Below the pieces are notes generated by a model. It was not told the origin of the DNA. It made no database searches and was given only the letters and a program-made list of their open reading frames with translations. 64,000 nucleotides of DNA from the NCBI GenBank assembly GCA_001449105.1, contig LNIY01000150.1, positions 1-64,000 on the forward strand, given 5' to 3'. Position numbers and translations under genes: made by a program. How positions within the stretch are numbered: position 1 is the stretch's first letter; each line of letters opens with the position of its first letter. Below are positions 50,790-59,953 of the stretch, piece after piece. This stretch comes from Caulobacter vibrioides (GTDB lineage Bacteria; Pseudomonadota; Alphaproteobacteria; Caulobacterales; Caulobacteraceae).

Positions 50790-51487
50790 GGCAGGATGGC
50801 CCGCAGGAAGTTCGGCGGGGTCACCGAGGCCTGATTGAAGAACACCCCGGCGCAGCGGCCGCCGGCGGAGGTCAGGGCGTCGCGCAGCAGGCCCGGCGGC
50901 CGCACGTCGGCCTCCTGGGCGCTGACCACCAGGATGGTCTGGTCCATGTGCTGGGCGATGGTCAGGGCCGCCTGCGAGCTGTCGGCCGACGGGCAGTCGA
51001 CGACGATGATCTCGGCATGGCGACGCAGGGCCGCCCAGTACTCGACGCCCGGCAGGATGTGGGCCTTCTGACGGCCGCGCAGGGCCTCGCGCTTGAAACG
51101 GGTGACCCACAGGCGCGGTCCGCCGACGCTGTGGGCGGCGATGTACTTGGAGTCGGGCCACACCCCGCCGTCGGGCCGGGGCGCCGGCGGCTGCACGGTG
51201 AAGAACATCGAGCCGTCTGGGCTGGCGGCCGCGCCCGAGCCCAGCGGGCCGTAGCGGTCGGGCTGGGCGGCGATGGCCTGGTATTGCGGCGAGGTCGTGA
51301 GGTCCAGGTCGATCAGCCAGGTCCGGCGGCCGGCGCGCCTGGAGGCGAAGCGGGCGAACTCGCGAGCGACCGTCGAGGTCCCCTCCCCGCGCCGGGCCGA
51401 CACGAACTGGACGACGTGCGCACGGCCGGCCGCGGGGGCGCCGAGCGACCCCCACAGTTCAGCCATTTCGACGTTCAAATCCACCAT
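50786..51487 (-). CDS. hfsB: BY-kinase-like polysaccharide protein (HfsB-like)
   Basis: This 233-residue cytosolic protein belongs to the CpsD/Wzc kinase-domain family that pairs with a Wzz-type membrane protein. The Walker A segment reads SARRGEGTSTVAREFA: position 37 is Thr where active kinases have Lys (GEGKST). Walker A' (WLIDLDLT) and Walker B (IIVVDCPSAD) are present. There is no tyrosine cluster at the C-terminus. It therefore looks like a degenerate, possibly inactive kinase that works as a structural partner of HfsA. It lies between hfsA and hfsC on the same strand. Confidence 0.8.
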   Translation of the reverse strand: MVDLNVEMAELWGSLGAPAAGRAHVVQFVSARRGEGTSTVAREFARFASRRAGRRTWLIDLDLTTSPQYQAIAAQPDRYGPLGSGAAASPDGSMFFTVQPPAPRPDGGVWPDSKYIAAHSVGGPRLWVTRFKREALRGRQKAHILPGVEYWAALRRHAEIIVVDCPSADSSQAALTIAQHMDQTILVVSAQEADVRPPGLLRDALTSAGGRCAGVFFNQASVTPPNFLRAILP

Positions 51488-51574
51488 TCGCTCGAATCGC
51501 CGCGCGTTGAAGACCGTAGAAACTAATGCCTAACCATGTTCGCGCGAAAGGCGACCAAATCGCCCACTTGGACC

Positions 51575-53077
51575 TTAGGCCGCGCGCTTGACGCCGGCGG
51601 TCGCCAGCACCGGCAGGCCCAGCGTGCGCGAGGCCGATTGCGGGGTCTGCAGGCCCGGGCGCAGCAGCATCCGCACCAGGCCCGCGCAGGCGGCGGTGAA
51701 GGCGGCGAACAGGAAGGCCAGAACCAGCACCGGCTTCTTCAGGCTCTTGCCCTCCGACGGCGCGACGGCCCGCTGGACGATGCGGATATTGTCGCTGCTC
51801 TCGGCCGACATCTGGCGCTGGGCCTGGTCCTGCTGCTCCTTCACCGTGAAGTCGCGGACATTGGCCGACAGCACGTCGCGGTCACGGGTCAGCTGGTTGA
51901 ACTGCGGCTCCAGCTGCGCCAGGCGCAGCAGGCGCTCGTTCACTTCCTGCACCTGCATGGCGTAGGCGCCTTGCGACTGGCGCAGGGCGGCGACTTCGGC
52001 CGACAGGTCGTTGCGGGTCGACTGCAGGGTCTGCCAGATCGGGTTGGGGCCGCTGCGGCGCGCGCCCTCGCCGTTGGTGCGACCGCTGGCCACGCCCTGC
52101 TCCAGCTGGGCGATCTGGGCGTCGATGTCCCTCACCGGCTGGGCGTTGGGCAGATAGCGGGCCAGCAGGCCCTCGCGGTCGAGCTTCAACTGGGCCAGCT
52201 TGCTGGAGGCCGACATGTCCTGGTCGCGATAGAGCACGGCCTCGGACGGCGTGCGGGACAGCTCGGCCTGCACGGCGGCCAGGCGGCCCTGGCGGTCCTG
52301 CAACTGGGCGTCGATCGAATACTTCTGGGCCTCGACCTGCGCCTGCAACTGGGTCAGGGCGGTCTTCTGGGCGGTGAAGTCGCCGATGTCGTTGGTCTGC
52401 AGGAAGGCCTGGTAGGCGGTGTCGGTCTCGGACAGGCGCTGCTCGAAGGTGTCGCGCTGGCGGGCCAGCACCTTGTCGTCGTCGTTGATCAGCAGGCTGC
52501 GGCGATAGATCAGGTACTCTTCCAGCAGGGTGTTCAGCACCTTCTCGGCCGTTTCCGGATCCCGGTGCTGGTACGACAGGCGGATGATCGAGTTGTCGGG
52601 CGCGGTCTCGATCTTCAGGCTGCGGCCGACGCTGTCGCGCCCCTGGGCGATCATCTTGCGCTTCTGCTCGGGATTGGCCGCGGCGTACTTGGCGGCCCCG
52701 TCCGGGAACACGGTGGCGAAGCCCAGCTTGCGGATCACCCGCTCGCGCAGCTCGCCGCTGCCCAGGATCTCGCTTTCGGACTGGATCACCTGGTCGACGT
52801 CCGGCACCGCGCCGCGGGCGGCGTCGCCGGCGCGCGGCTCGTAGACGTATTCCTGGCCCAGCCGCACGAAGAGGCTGGAATTGGCGGTGTAGGTCTTCTT
52901 CAGGGTGTAGGCGAAGGCCGCGCCCAGGAACAGGATGACCAGGAACACGCCCAGCATCAGCCAGCGTTCACGCCACAGCAGGGTGACGAAGTCGGTCGGC
53001 GCATAGCGAGCCCGCGCCGCCCAGTCGCGTCGCGACGGCGGGTCGTGCGGCACGCTTGTCCAGGCGCTCGTCGACAT
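51575..53077 (-). CDS. hfsA: Wzz/GumC-type polysaccharide co-polymerase (HfsA-like)
   Basis: This 500-residue inner-membrane protein (509 from a GTG at 53104) controls chain length and export. It has an N-terminal Wzz domain with membrane segment WLMLGVFLVILFLGAAFAYT (about 45-65) and a long periplasmic coiled-coil region (about 190-415, rich in Gln/Ala/Leu/Arg). A second membrane segment follows near 455-475 (PVLVLAFLFAAFTAACAGL). It has no kinase domain of its own, and HfsB fills that role. The gene is divergent from hfsD with about 65 bases between starts. Confidence 0.85.
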   Translation of the reverse strand: MSTSAWTSVPHDPPSRRDWAARARYAPTDFVTLLWRERWLMLGVFLVILFLGAAFAYTLKKTYTANSSLFVRLGQEYVYEPRAGDAARGAVPDVDQVIQSESEILGSGELRERVIRKLGFATVFPDGAAKYAAANPEQKRKMIAQGRDSVGRSLKIETAPDNSIIRLSYQHRDPETAEKVLNTLLEEYLIYRRSLLINDDDKVLARQRDTFEQRLSETDTAYQAFLQTNDIGDFTAQKTALTQLQAQVEAQKYSIDAQLQDRQGRLAAVQAELSRTPSEAVLYRDQDMSASSKLAQLKLDREGLLARYLPNAQPVRDIDAQIAQLEQGVASGRTNGEGARRSGPNPIWQTLQSTRNDLSAEVAALRQSQGAYAMQVQEVNERLLRLAQLEPQFNQLTRDRDVLSANVRDFTVKEQQDQAQRQMSAESSDNIRIVQRAVAPSEGKSLKKPVLVLAFLFAAFTAACAGLVRMLLRPGLQTPQSASRTLGLPVLATAGVKRAA

Positions 53078-53142
53078 GCGAATCCAATAGGTCCAAACTT
53101 CCACACGACCCTGGGGCGTCCGGGCTTAAGGTTTGGTTACCT

Positions 53143-53904
53143 ATGTTTGGTAAGAGTCGTCGCATGGATCGGCGCATCCCCCTCTCCACCGCCCTGGCCC
53201 TGGCGCTCGCGACCGCCGGCCTATCGGCTTGCGGCCACGTCGACGGCGAGCCGCTGACGCCCGCCCCGCGGCCCACCGGCCAGTTCCCCAATATCGGCTA
53301 CGCCGACTGGAGCGAGAGCGAGCCGGCCTATCGGTTCTATCCGGGCGACGAGCTCGAGGTGACCGTACCTTCGGCCACGGAGCTTAATAAGTCGGTCATG
53401 GTTCAGCCCGACGGCCGCGTCGCTTTGCCGCTGGTCGGACCGGTCATGGCCGCCGACCGCACGATCGAGGAACTGGAAGCCTCGCTGACCCAGGCCTACG
53501 GCCAGCAGCTGCTGCGCCCGCAGGTGCAGGTGGCGGTCAAGGCGACAGCCCCGCTGAAAGTGTTCGTCGGCGGCGAGGTCGGCAATCCCGGCGTCTACGA
53601 CATGGCCGGCGACGGCGACGCCCTGCGGGCCGTGATCCAGGCCGGCGGGTTCAAGAGCTCGTCCAAGCGCAGCCAGGTGATCATCATTCGTCGCGGCCCC
53701 GACGGGCGGGCCATGATGCGGACGGCCGACCTTCTGAAGGGTCTGACGGATCCGCGCGGCGCGGACCTGGTGCCGCTTCGCCGCTTCGACATCGTCTACG
53801 TGCCGCGCAGCGGGGCTGCGGAGACGGGTCTGTTCATGCAGCAGTACTTCCGCGACCTCCTGCCGATCAGCTTCAGCTACGCCATCAACGGCTTCAGCAA
53901 CTGA
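53143..53904 (+). CDS. hfsD: Polysaccharide export lipoprotein (HfsD/Wza-like)
   Basis: This 253-residue outer-membrane lipoprotein is the export channel subunit for holdfast-type polysaccharide. A lipobox LSAC follows a hydrophobic signal, so the mature N-terminus is a lipidated cysteine. The Poly_export domain (YRFYPGDELEVTVPSATEL, VQPDGRVALPLVGPV) and a SLBB domain (KVFVGGEVGNPGVYDM) follow. The ATG at 53143 and an in-frame ATG at 53164 are both possible starts. It is divergent from hfsA, as in the C. crescentus hfsDABC locus. Confidence 0.87.
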   Translation: MFGKSRRMDRRIPLSTALALALATAGLSACGHVDGEPLTPAPRPTGQFPNIGYADWSESEPAYRFYPGDELEVTVPSATELNKSVMVQPDGRVALPLVGPVMAADRTIEELEASLTQAYGQQLLRPQVQVAVKATAPLKVFVGGEVGNPGVYDMAGDGDALRAVIQAGGFKSSSKRSQVIIIRRGPDGRAMMRTADLLKGLTDPRGADLVPLRRFDIVYVPRSGAAETGLFMQQYFRDLLPISFSYAINGFSN

Positions 53905-53971
53905 TCTTCAAAAGTCACGGCCGGATCCAGAGAGCGTCCGGCCCGAGAAGGTGGAACGGCTGAACCGTGGT

Positions 53972-54250
53972 TCAGCCGTGAGCCAGCCATTGGCGCGCCT
54001 GGCGCTGGGCTTCGGCGACGTCTTCGCTGGCCATCTCTTGCGACAGTTCCTTGCGATAGACCTTGGCTTCGACCGAACCGCGCATGGCGGCCAGGTTGAA
54101 CAGCATGTGCGCCGAGACGTAGTCCAGCGGCGCGCCGCCCTGGCCGGTCGAATACAGCATGCCCATCCGGAACAGCTCGTCGCCGCTCGAGTCGGCGGTC
54201 GGCAGCGGCAAGCCCATCACGGCGGCGGGCGGTTCGATGCTCATCATCAT
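53972..54250 (-). CDS. Small protein with one Sel1-like repeat
   Basis: This 92-residue protein begins at one of three adjacent ATG codons (54250-54242). It has a single Sel1/TPR-like helical pair: DELFRMGMLYSTGQGGAPLDYVSAHMLFNLAAMRGSVEA. The C-terminal helix is charged. A role as a small adaptor is possible. The open frame extends further upstream, but that part has no ribosome site. Confidence 0.65.
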   Translation of the reverse strand: MMMSIEPPAAVMGLPLPTADSSGDELFRMGMLYSTGQGGAPLDYVSAHMLFNLAAMRGSVEAKVYRKELSQEMASEDVAEAQRQARQWLAHG

Positions 54251-54424
54251 GACTTCAGTTCCCCAGTCCTTCCGGCCGGTCCCCAGTGGTCCAGCTCGGC
54301 CATGAACACAGAGAAAACCTTGCTCGCTGAACATATAGTTAAACGCGCAGAGATCATGAATCGAGGCGCGACAACACGCCTCGATCATTGAAGTAACACC
54401 CGATAAACACGGGTATACGGGTGG

Positions 54425-55150
54425 TTAACGCGCCCGCTGACCGAACAGAACCTTACGGGCTTCCTCGGCAGCTTTTCCGGACGCTTGCAGGCCGCTGGAA
54501 CGCAGCTCCGCCCCAAGCTTGAAGCCCCTTTGCACGGCCTCGCGCGCGTTCAGCCGCTCGAACCAGGCCCTGATGTTCGGGAACTCCTCGATCTGGATTC
54601 CCTGGTTCTTCCACGGCACGACCCACGGCCAGATGGCGAAGTCGGCGATGGACAATTGGCCGCAGACGAAATCCTTCCCCGCCAGCTGCTTCTCCAGCAC
54701 GCCGTACAGGCGGTGGGTCTCGTTGGTGTAGCGGATCGCGCCATAGGCCAGCTGGCGCTGGTCGGCGATGATCGCGGGAGCGTACTGGCGGAAGTGGTGG
54801 GTCTGGCCGGCCATGGGCCCCAGACCGCCCATCTGCCACATCACCCACTGGTCGATGTTCACGCGGTCGCGCTCGCCCTGCCCGTAGAACTGGCCGGACT
54901 TGCGGCCCAGGTACTGCAGGATCGCCCCGGACTCGAAGACCGAGATCGGCCGGCCGTCCGGACCATCCGGGTCGACGATGGCCGGCATGCGGTTGTTGGG
55001 GCTGATGGCCAGGAACTCCGGCTTGAACTGCTCGCCCGTGCCGATGTTCACCGGGATCATCTCGTAGGGCAGGCCCATCTCCTCCAGCGCGATGGATATC
55101 TTCCAGCCGTTGGGCGTGGGCCAATAGTGCAGCTCGATGGGACTGGTCAT
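54425..55150 (-). CDS. Glutathione S-transferase family protein
   Basis: This 241-residue cytosolic enzyme has a thioredoxin-like N-terminal domain (IELHYWPTPNGWKISIALEEMGLPYE, then NNRMPAIVDPDGPDG and VFESGAILQYLG). An all-helical C-terminal domain follows, with LSIADFAIWPWVVPW. The pattern is that of the YfcG/Ure2-like group, some of which are disulfide-bond oxidoreductases. The ATG at 55150 starts directly at the first strand. The substrate is unknown. Confidence 0.9.
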   Translation of the reverse strand: MTSPIELHYWPTPNGWKISIALEEMGLPYEMIPVNIGTGEQFKPEFLAISPNNRMPAIVDPDGPDGRPISVFESGAILQYLGRKSGQFYGQGERDRVNIDQWVMWQMGGLGPMAGQTHHFRQYAPAIIADQRQLAYGAIRYTNETHRLYGVLEKQLAGKDFVCGQLSIADFAIWPWVVPWKNQGIQIEEFPNIRAWFERLNAREAVQRGFKLGAELRSSGLQASGKAAEEARKVLFGQRAR

Positions 55151-55331
55151 GCACGCGACTCCCTGATGTCGGTCTTGATGTCCCCGAACATGGCCATGCG
55201 CGCGCGCAACGCCAACATTCATCCTGACATGACCGTTCAGCGACGGTTCAGGCGCCGGGGATCAATCTTGTTTCCAAGGTCGAGGGATTAGGCCGCCTCC
55301 AGGCGACCGCTGACCACAAGGAGACGTACAC

Positions 55332-55844
55332 ATGAAACGTCTGTTGCTCACCATCGCCGCCGTGGCCTCGGTCGCGGGCCCGATGGCCGCCGTCGCCACC
55401 GACGCCTCGGCCCAGGGCCGCGGCCACAACGAGGACCGCTGGGACCGCCGTGACGACCGCCGCGGCGACCGCTGGGATCGTCGCGACGACCGCCGAGATG
55501 ACCGTCGGGGCGACCGCTGGGACCGTCGTGACGACCGTCGCGGCGACCGCCACAGCCGCTGGGACGACCGTCGCTACAACGGCTACTACTACCGTGACCG
55601 CTGGTACTACGGCGCCCCGCCGGCCCATTACTACGGCCGTCCGGACTATCGCCCGGGCTACAGCGCCTGGCGTCGCGGCGGCTACCTGCCGCCCTATTAT
55701 CGCGGCGGCGGCTACGTCGTGCACGACTACGGCCGCTACCACCTGCGCCAGCCGCCCCGCGGCTACTACTGGTACCGCGCCGGCAACGACTACGTGCTGG
55801 CCGCCATCGCCACCGGCCTGATCTTCGAGATCATCAACAACTAG
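55332..55844 (+). CDS. RcnB-like periplasmic protein with Arg/Asp repeat
   Basis: This 170-residue exported protein has a signal peptide ending at SAQ (about residue 27). Residues 35-80 are tandem copies of an 11-residue unit like DRWDRRDDRRG. A Tyr/Gly-rich segment follows, and the C-terminal RcnB-like motif ends DYVLAAIATGLIFEIINN. RcnB proteins are periplasmic and in E. coli modulate nickel/cobalt efflux, but the role here is unknown. The ribosome site is AGGAG. Confidence 0.85.
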   Translation: MKRLLLTIAAVASVAGPMAAVATDASAQGRGHNEDRWDRRDDRRGDRWDRRDDRRDDRRGDRWDRRDDRRGDRHSRWDDRRYNGYYYRDRWYYGAPPAHYYGRPDYRPGYSAWRRGGYLPPYYRGGGYVVHDYGRYHLRQPPRGYYWYRAGNDYVLAAIATGLIFEIINN

Positions 55845-55878
55845 ATCGAACTCGATCACCGGTATCTGAAAAGTCTTG

Positions 55879-55914
55879 CGGCGCCCCGGGAACTCCACCT
55901 GGGGCGCCGTTTTT
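55879..55914 (+). terminator. Rho-independent terminator after the RcnB-like gene
   Basis: A nine-bp GC stem (CGGCGCCCC with GGGGCGCCG) is followed by TTTTT, 34 bases past the stop codon. Confidence 0.85.
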
Positions 55915-56046
55915 GCGCCACGCTCGCCGCGCGTGCGCCACGCATCGGGCGGGAAAACCCGATTGTCGGGTCATTTCGGCCGCAAGCCGCCCCCAGCGTG
56001 AGCCTCGCGTCACAGTCCGACGCAGCAGACACGAAGGCGCTTACCG

Positions 56047-56436
56047 ATGAAGAGCTTGCGCATCTCCGCCGCCGTCCTCGCCCTCGCCGCCGCCGGCTAC
56101 GCCGGTTCGGCGCTGGCCCAGCAGGCCCCCGCCGATCCGTCGGCCCAGACCACCCCGCCTTCGTCCAGCAGCAGCTGGGGCTCGTCGACCGCCGCCGACC
56201 CGTCGGCCTCGACCACCGCTCCGGCGACGACCGACAGCACGGCCCCGCAGGCCGACAGCGCCACGGGCGCGGGCGAACCGACCTCGGCCACCGCGCCGGG
56301 CGAGACCTCGACCACCACGGCCCCTGCCGCCGAGGACGCGACCAAGGCCGACAAGAAGGCCAAGAAGCACAAGAAGCATGCGGACGACCCGGCCGCGGCC
56401 TCGCCCACGCCGCAGGACCCCAGTTCGCCTCAGTAA
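56047..56436 (+). CDS. Exported low-complexity Ser/Thr/Ala protein
   Basis: This 129-residue protein has a clear signal peptide (MKSLRISAAVLALAAAGYAG, then SALAQ). The mature part is Ser/Thr/Ala/Pro-rich and acidic, with a basic patch ADKKAKKHKKHADD near 100-113. It is probably disordered in the periplasm. I do not recognise a family. Confidence 0.65.
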   Translation: MKSLRISAAVLALAAAGYAGSALAQQAPADPSAQTTPPSSSSSWGSSTAADPSASTTAPATTDSTAPQADSATGAGEPTSATAPGETSTTTAPAAEDATKADKKAKKHKKHADDPAAASPTPQDPSSPQ

Positions 56437-56470
56437 GAGCGCGCCCTCAGTTCGAGTCCCTCCGAAAAGA

Positions 56471-56504
56471 GAAGGGCCCGCCGCTTTCGCGACGGGCCCT
56501 TTCA
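56471..56504. terminator. Terminator between convergent genes
   Basis: AAGGGCCCG and CGGGCCCTT form a strong stem around GCCGCTTTCGCGA, ending in TTTCATTTT. It lies between the Ser/Thr-rich gene and gatB. Confidence 0.8.
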
Positions 56505-56525
56505 TTTTGCCTTGAGGGCCGTGGA

Positions 56526-58022
56526 TCAGAGACCCAGCTTCGCCTTCAGCAGGTCGTTGACCGTGCCCGGGTTGGCCTTGCCGCCGGTGGCCTTCATGAC
56601 CTGGCCGACGAACCAGCCGATGGCCTGGGGCTTGTCCTTCACGGCCGCGGCCTTGTCGGGGTTGGCGCCGATCAGCTCGTCGATCGCCGCCTCGATGGCG
56701 CCGGTGTCGTTGATCTGCACCAGGCCGCGCTTCTCGACGATCTCGGCCGGACGGCCCTCGCCGGCCCACATGTGCTCGAACACTTCCTTGGCGATCTTCG
56801 AGCTGATGGTGCCGTTCTCGATCAGCTCGACCAGCTGGGCGATGTCCGACGACGGCAGCGGCGAGGCGGCGATCTCGTGGCCGCCCGACGACAGCTTCGA
56901 CAGCAACTCGTTGGTCACCCAGTTCGACACCAGCTTGGCGTCGCGGCCTTTCGCTGCGGCTTCGAAATAGTCGGCGCGATCGCTCTCGATGATCAGCACG
57001 CCGGCGTCGTAGGCCGACAGACCGTACTGGCTTTGCAGGCGCTGCTTCTTGGCGTCCGGCAGTTCCGGCAGGGTCTCTTCGATCGACTTCACCCAGGCCG
57101 GGTCCAGCACCAGCGGCAGCAGGTCCGGATCGGGGAAGTAGCGATAGTCGTGCGCCTCTTCCTTCGAACGCATCGAGCGGGTCTCGCCCTTGGTCGGGTC
57201 GAACAGGCGGGTTTCCTGGTCGATCGAGCCCCCCTCTTCGAGAATCTCAATTTGCCGGCGGGCCTCGTACTCGATGGCCTGCTGGATGTAGCGGTAGCTG
57301 TTGACGTTCTTGATCTCGCAGCGCGTGCCCAGGTGCTTGAAGCTGCCGGTCTCGCGGAACTTCTCGTAGTCGCCCGGACGGCAGACCGACACGTTGACGT
57401 CGGCGCGAAGGTTGCCCTTCTCCATGTCGCCGTCGCAGGTGCCCAGATAAACCAGGATCGTGCGCAGCTTCTTGACGTAGGCGGCGGCCTCTTCCGAGGT
57501 GCGCATGTCGGGCTTGGAGACGATCTCCATCAGCGCCGTGCCCGCGCGGTTCAGGTCCACATAGGTGGCGTTCGGGTCCTGGTCGTGCAGCGACTTGCCG
57601 GCGTCCTGTTCCAGGTGCAGGCGCTCGATGCGCACGTCGAAGGTCGTGCCGTCGTCGCGCTCGACGGTCACCACGCCCTCGCCGACGATCGGCTGGTCGA
57701 ACTGGCTGATCTGGTAGCCCTGCGGCAGGTCCGGATAGAAGTAGTTCTTGCGGTCGAAGCGGCTCTTCAGATTGATCTGCGCCTTCAGGCCCAGGCCCGT
57801 CTTCACCGCCTGCTCGACGCAGAAGCGGTTCAGCACCGGCAGCATGCCCGGCATGGCCGCGTCCACGAGGCTGACCTGCTCGTTGGGACCGGCGCCGAAG
57901 CCGACGGCCGCGCCCGAGAACAGCTTGGACTTGCTGGCCACCTGGGCGTGAACCTCGAGGCCCAGCACCATTTCCCAGTCGCCGGTGCGACCCTTGATCG
58001 TCTTGGAAGCAGCTTCGGTCAT
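56526..58022 (-). CDS. gatB: Asp/Glu-tRNA amidotransferase subunit B
   Basis: GatB is the kinase/transferase subunit that, with GatA and GatC, converts Glu-tRNA(Gln) or Asp-tRNA(Asn) to the amide form. The protein has 498 residues. It begins [20 protein letters not shown] and contains [29 protein letters not shown] and the [26 protein letters not shown] signature. The C-terminal tRNA-binding (Yqey-like) domain is complete. gatA and gatC are not in the window. The 287 bases upstream (58023-58309) hold no gene and no clear structure beyond a GC-rich stretch. Confidence 0.96.
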   Translation of the reverse strand: MTEAASKTIKGRTGDWEMVLGLEVHAQVASKSKLFSGAAVGFGAGPNEQVSLVDAAMPGMLPVLNRFCVEQAVKTGLGLKAQINLKSRFDRKNYFYPDLPQGYQISQFDQPIVGEGVVTVERDDGTTFDVRIERLHLEQDAGKSLHDQDPNATYVDLNRAGTALMEIVSKPDMRTSEEAAAYVKKLRTILVYLGTCDGDMEKGNLRADVNVSVCRPGDYEKFRETGSFKHLGTRCEIKNVNSYRYIQQAIEYEARRQIEILEEGGSIDQETRLFDPTKGETRSMRSKEEAHDYRYFPDPDLLPLVLDPAWVKSIEETLPELPDAKKQRLQSQYGLSAYDAGVLIIESDRADYFEAAAKGRDAKLVSNWVTNELLSKLSSGGHEIAASPLPSSDIAQLVELIENGTISSKIAKEVFEHMWAGEGRPAEIVEKRGLVQINDTGAIEAAIDELIGANPDKAAAVKDKPQAIGWFVGQVMKATGGKANPGTVNDLLKAKLGL

Positions 58023-58309
58023 GTCTCTTGTCCTCCCTCCGTCGCCGGAAGGCCGGTTAGCGCGGGCGGCGAAGCAGGCCTCGCCGTTTCAAGGGTTCCT
58101 CATGCACCGTGGGGGTCGTGGAGCGCAAGGCTGGCGGGGTGGTTTGTTGCGGGGGAAAAGCGCTGCCTGTTCCCCCTTCGCCCGCCTTCCGTCGCTCCGG
58201 AGTTCTGGCCTTCCGTCATAGCGTAGAGGCAGACATCGAAGTTCCAGAGCTTTGCCCCATCGTTCGTCGCCGGCCAAAGCGGTAGAAGAGCACCGACACA
58301 CGCAGCCGT

Positions 58310-58903
58310 TCAGGTCAGGTGATTAATCGCCTCACAAACATTTTCGATGAACTCGACAGTCGCCTCTATGTCTGAAGAATGAACCGGCCACCGTGCACCA
58401 GGAAAACCTGGATCAAGGTCAGCCTCATGTGCAATTTTATTACGACGATCGACCACAAGAGAAAGTTGATCCTTAATCGACTTCGGCGTCCTAGAGAGCA
58501 AGCCGCCTACCCCATCCCACAATTTTACGTCCGAGTACAGACGTATAGCGTCAGCTATCTTGTCCGGTTGCTGAAATGACAAATGACTATGTTGAAGCCT
58601 TATCTCGGCCTCCAACGCGGATCGAGCATCCGCTTTCGATGACAGCGCCAGCGCGCTAACAGACACCCGAAATCGTGCATAAGCTTCCGTCGGAGATCTC
58701 GTTCCGTCAAATATTTGCAAAACACCAAGGCGCGCGGCTTCGTGGACAAAATGATCGAGGGCGCTGACAGCGAGGACATGCTGAGCCCGGAGAAGGTCGG
58801 ACGGATCAGCAGCGGCGGTAAGCAGGCCACTGATAGCCTGATGAAATCCGCCAAGCTCGCGAACTCGAACAATGTTCTGGCGAAATAGCTCGATAGGCGT
58901 CAT
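58310..58903 (-). CDS. HEPN-superfamily putative RNase (RiboL-PSP-HEPN-like)
   Basis: This 197-residue helical protein carries the catalytic HEPN motif R-N-x3-H as RRNKIAHEAD (R154 to H159). The N-terminal helix VLAVSALDHFVHEAARLGV is typical of the RiboL-PSP-HEPN branch. HEPN proteins of this type are metal-independent RNases found in toxin-antitoxin and antiviral systems. The gene starts six bases after the ParA-like gene stop, so the two form an operon. The DNA is clearly AT-richer than its neighbours. Nothing identifies its RNA target. Confidence 0.75.
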   Translation of the reverse strand: MTPIELFRQNIVRVRELGGFHQAISGLLTAAADPSDLLRAQHVLAVSALDHFVHEAARLGVLQIFDGTRSPTEAYARFRVSVSALALSSKADARSALEAEIRLQHSHLSFQQPDKIADAIRLYSDVKLWDGVGGLLSRTPKSIKDQLSLVVDRRNKIAHEADLDPGFPGARWPVHSSDIEATVEFIENVCEAINHLT

Positions 58904-58909
58904 ACGATA

Positions 58910-59953
58910 TTACACCGCCAATGAAGCTATACGATCTGCACCCTCTGAGAATATGCTAGCAAACTGCTGCATAGACTTCTTCGTTCTCTCAAGGACGATA
59001 CCTGTTTGCTCGAGCTGAATATCAGTCAAGGCGAACACTGGAGCGCTGTGCTTTTGAGACAGCGCAATTAGACCATTGAAATCAGACATTTGCATAAGAG
59101 GCTTTCCCAATGGAGCCCCCGCACTGTCGTATACATTTTCGGGTAGAAGCATTTCGGCCCCCTCCAGAGCAGGAAGGAGAGTGCCGTCAATTTTCTCGGC
59201 AATAGTATCGATCCACTTTTGGAACGCAGCCGATGGCGTATCCCCCTCACGTAGTCGGTACTTTTGAATGACCGTACCGAGAAATTTAGGGTCGCATGTC
59301 GGGAGAGGATACGTCGCCTCTTTTAGTATTTTTTGATTGTTAGCCTTGACAGCCCACGCCTTCCAACGAGGCAGAACATTAGAAAGCGAGTCGATAGCCA
59401 TAGCGGAAAAATAATCCGGTGCCATAGGCACAATAAAATAGTCACTTATCGAAAGAAGATTCTGATTTACAGGACCAAGACTCGGACTCATATCAATTAA
59501 CACGAAATCAATTTCGTATTTCTCCGCAGTCGCCTGTATAAGGGCATAAATAGCCCCAGGCAAATTCTGTAACGTTGGCAGCGATCCGGACAATTCCTGC
59601 GCTATGCCAAGCGTTGTTTCATATTCGGCCAATCCGATATGACCCGGCAGAATGAACAGATTTGGCTGACCATCCATAGCATCGCAAACAACGGGTCCGA
59701 TTGGCACTGGTTTAGATTCAAATGCTGGCGCGAGACCATCCCTGATGTTTCTCACACCGCCCGAATTGTACACGCCTTCCAAATCCTCGACGCCACTGAG
59801 ACCGTAGAACATCCCAGTCAGATTGCACTGAGGATCACAGTCCACTAGGAGAACCTTCTTCCCCTTCGCGGCGAGCATCCAGCCCAAATTGAATGCGGTC
59901 GTTGTTTTACTCACGCCGCCTTTGTGATTGAACAGGCTGATCAGTTTGGCCAT
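58910..59953 (-). CDS. ParA-like ATPase, partner of the HEPN protein
   Basis: This 347-residue ATPase has the deviant Walker A motif of ParA/MinD proteins, HKGGVSKTTTAFNLG, with both signature lysines (K11 and K16) but Ser where most have Gly. Walker A' is VLLVDCDPQCNL, and the Walker B region is DFVLIDMSPSLGPVN. The ATG at 59953 opens exactly at the first strand (MAKLISLFNHKGG). No parB or parS lies nearby and the gene is AT-rich, so it is not the chromosome partition parA. It precedes the HEPN gene by six bases and probably regulates or delivers it. The frame extends upstream without a plausible start. Confidence 0.85.
   Translation of the reverse strand: MAKLISLFNHKGGVSKTTTAFNLGWMLAAKGKKVLLVDCDPQCNLTGMFYGLSGVEDLEGVYNSGGVRNIRDGLAPAFESKPVPIGPVVCDAMDGQPNLFILPGHIGLAEYETTLGIAQELSGSLPTLQNLPGAIYALIQATAEKYEIDFVLIDMSPSLGPVNQNLLSISDYFIVPMAPDYFSAMAIDSLSNVLPRWKAWAVKANNQKILKEATYPLPTCDPKFLGTVIQKYRLREGDTPSAAFQKWIDTIAEKIDGTLLPALEGAEMLLPENVYDSAGAPLGKPLMQMSDFNGLIALSQKHSAPVFALTDIQLEQTGIVLERTKKSMQQFASIFSEGADRIASLAV

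Noticed and set aside
53919-53943. A terminator after hfsD (GGCCGGA/TCCGGCC hairpin)
   Set aside because: The seven-bp stem has an 11-base loop and no following T tract, so the evidence is too weak to call it.
58910-59953. The chromosome-partition ATPase ParA
   Set aside because: No parB, parS or gid genes are near. The gene is AT-rich, has a variant P-loop and is paired with a HEPN protein, so it is an accessory ParA-like gene.
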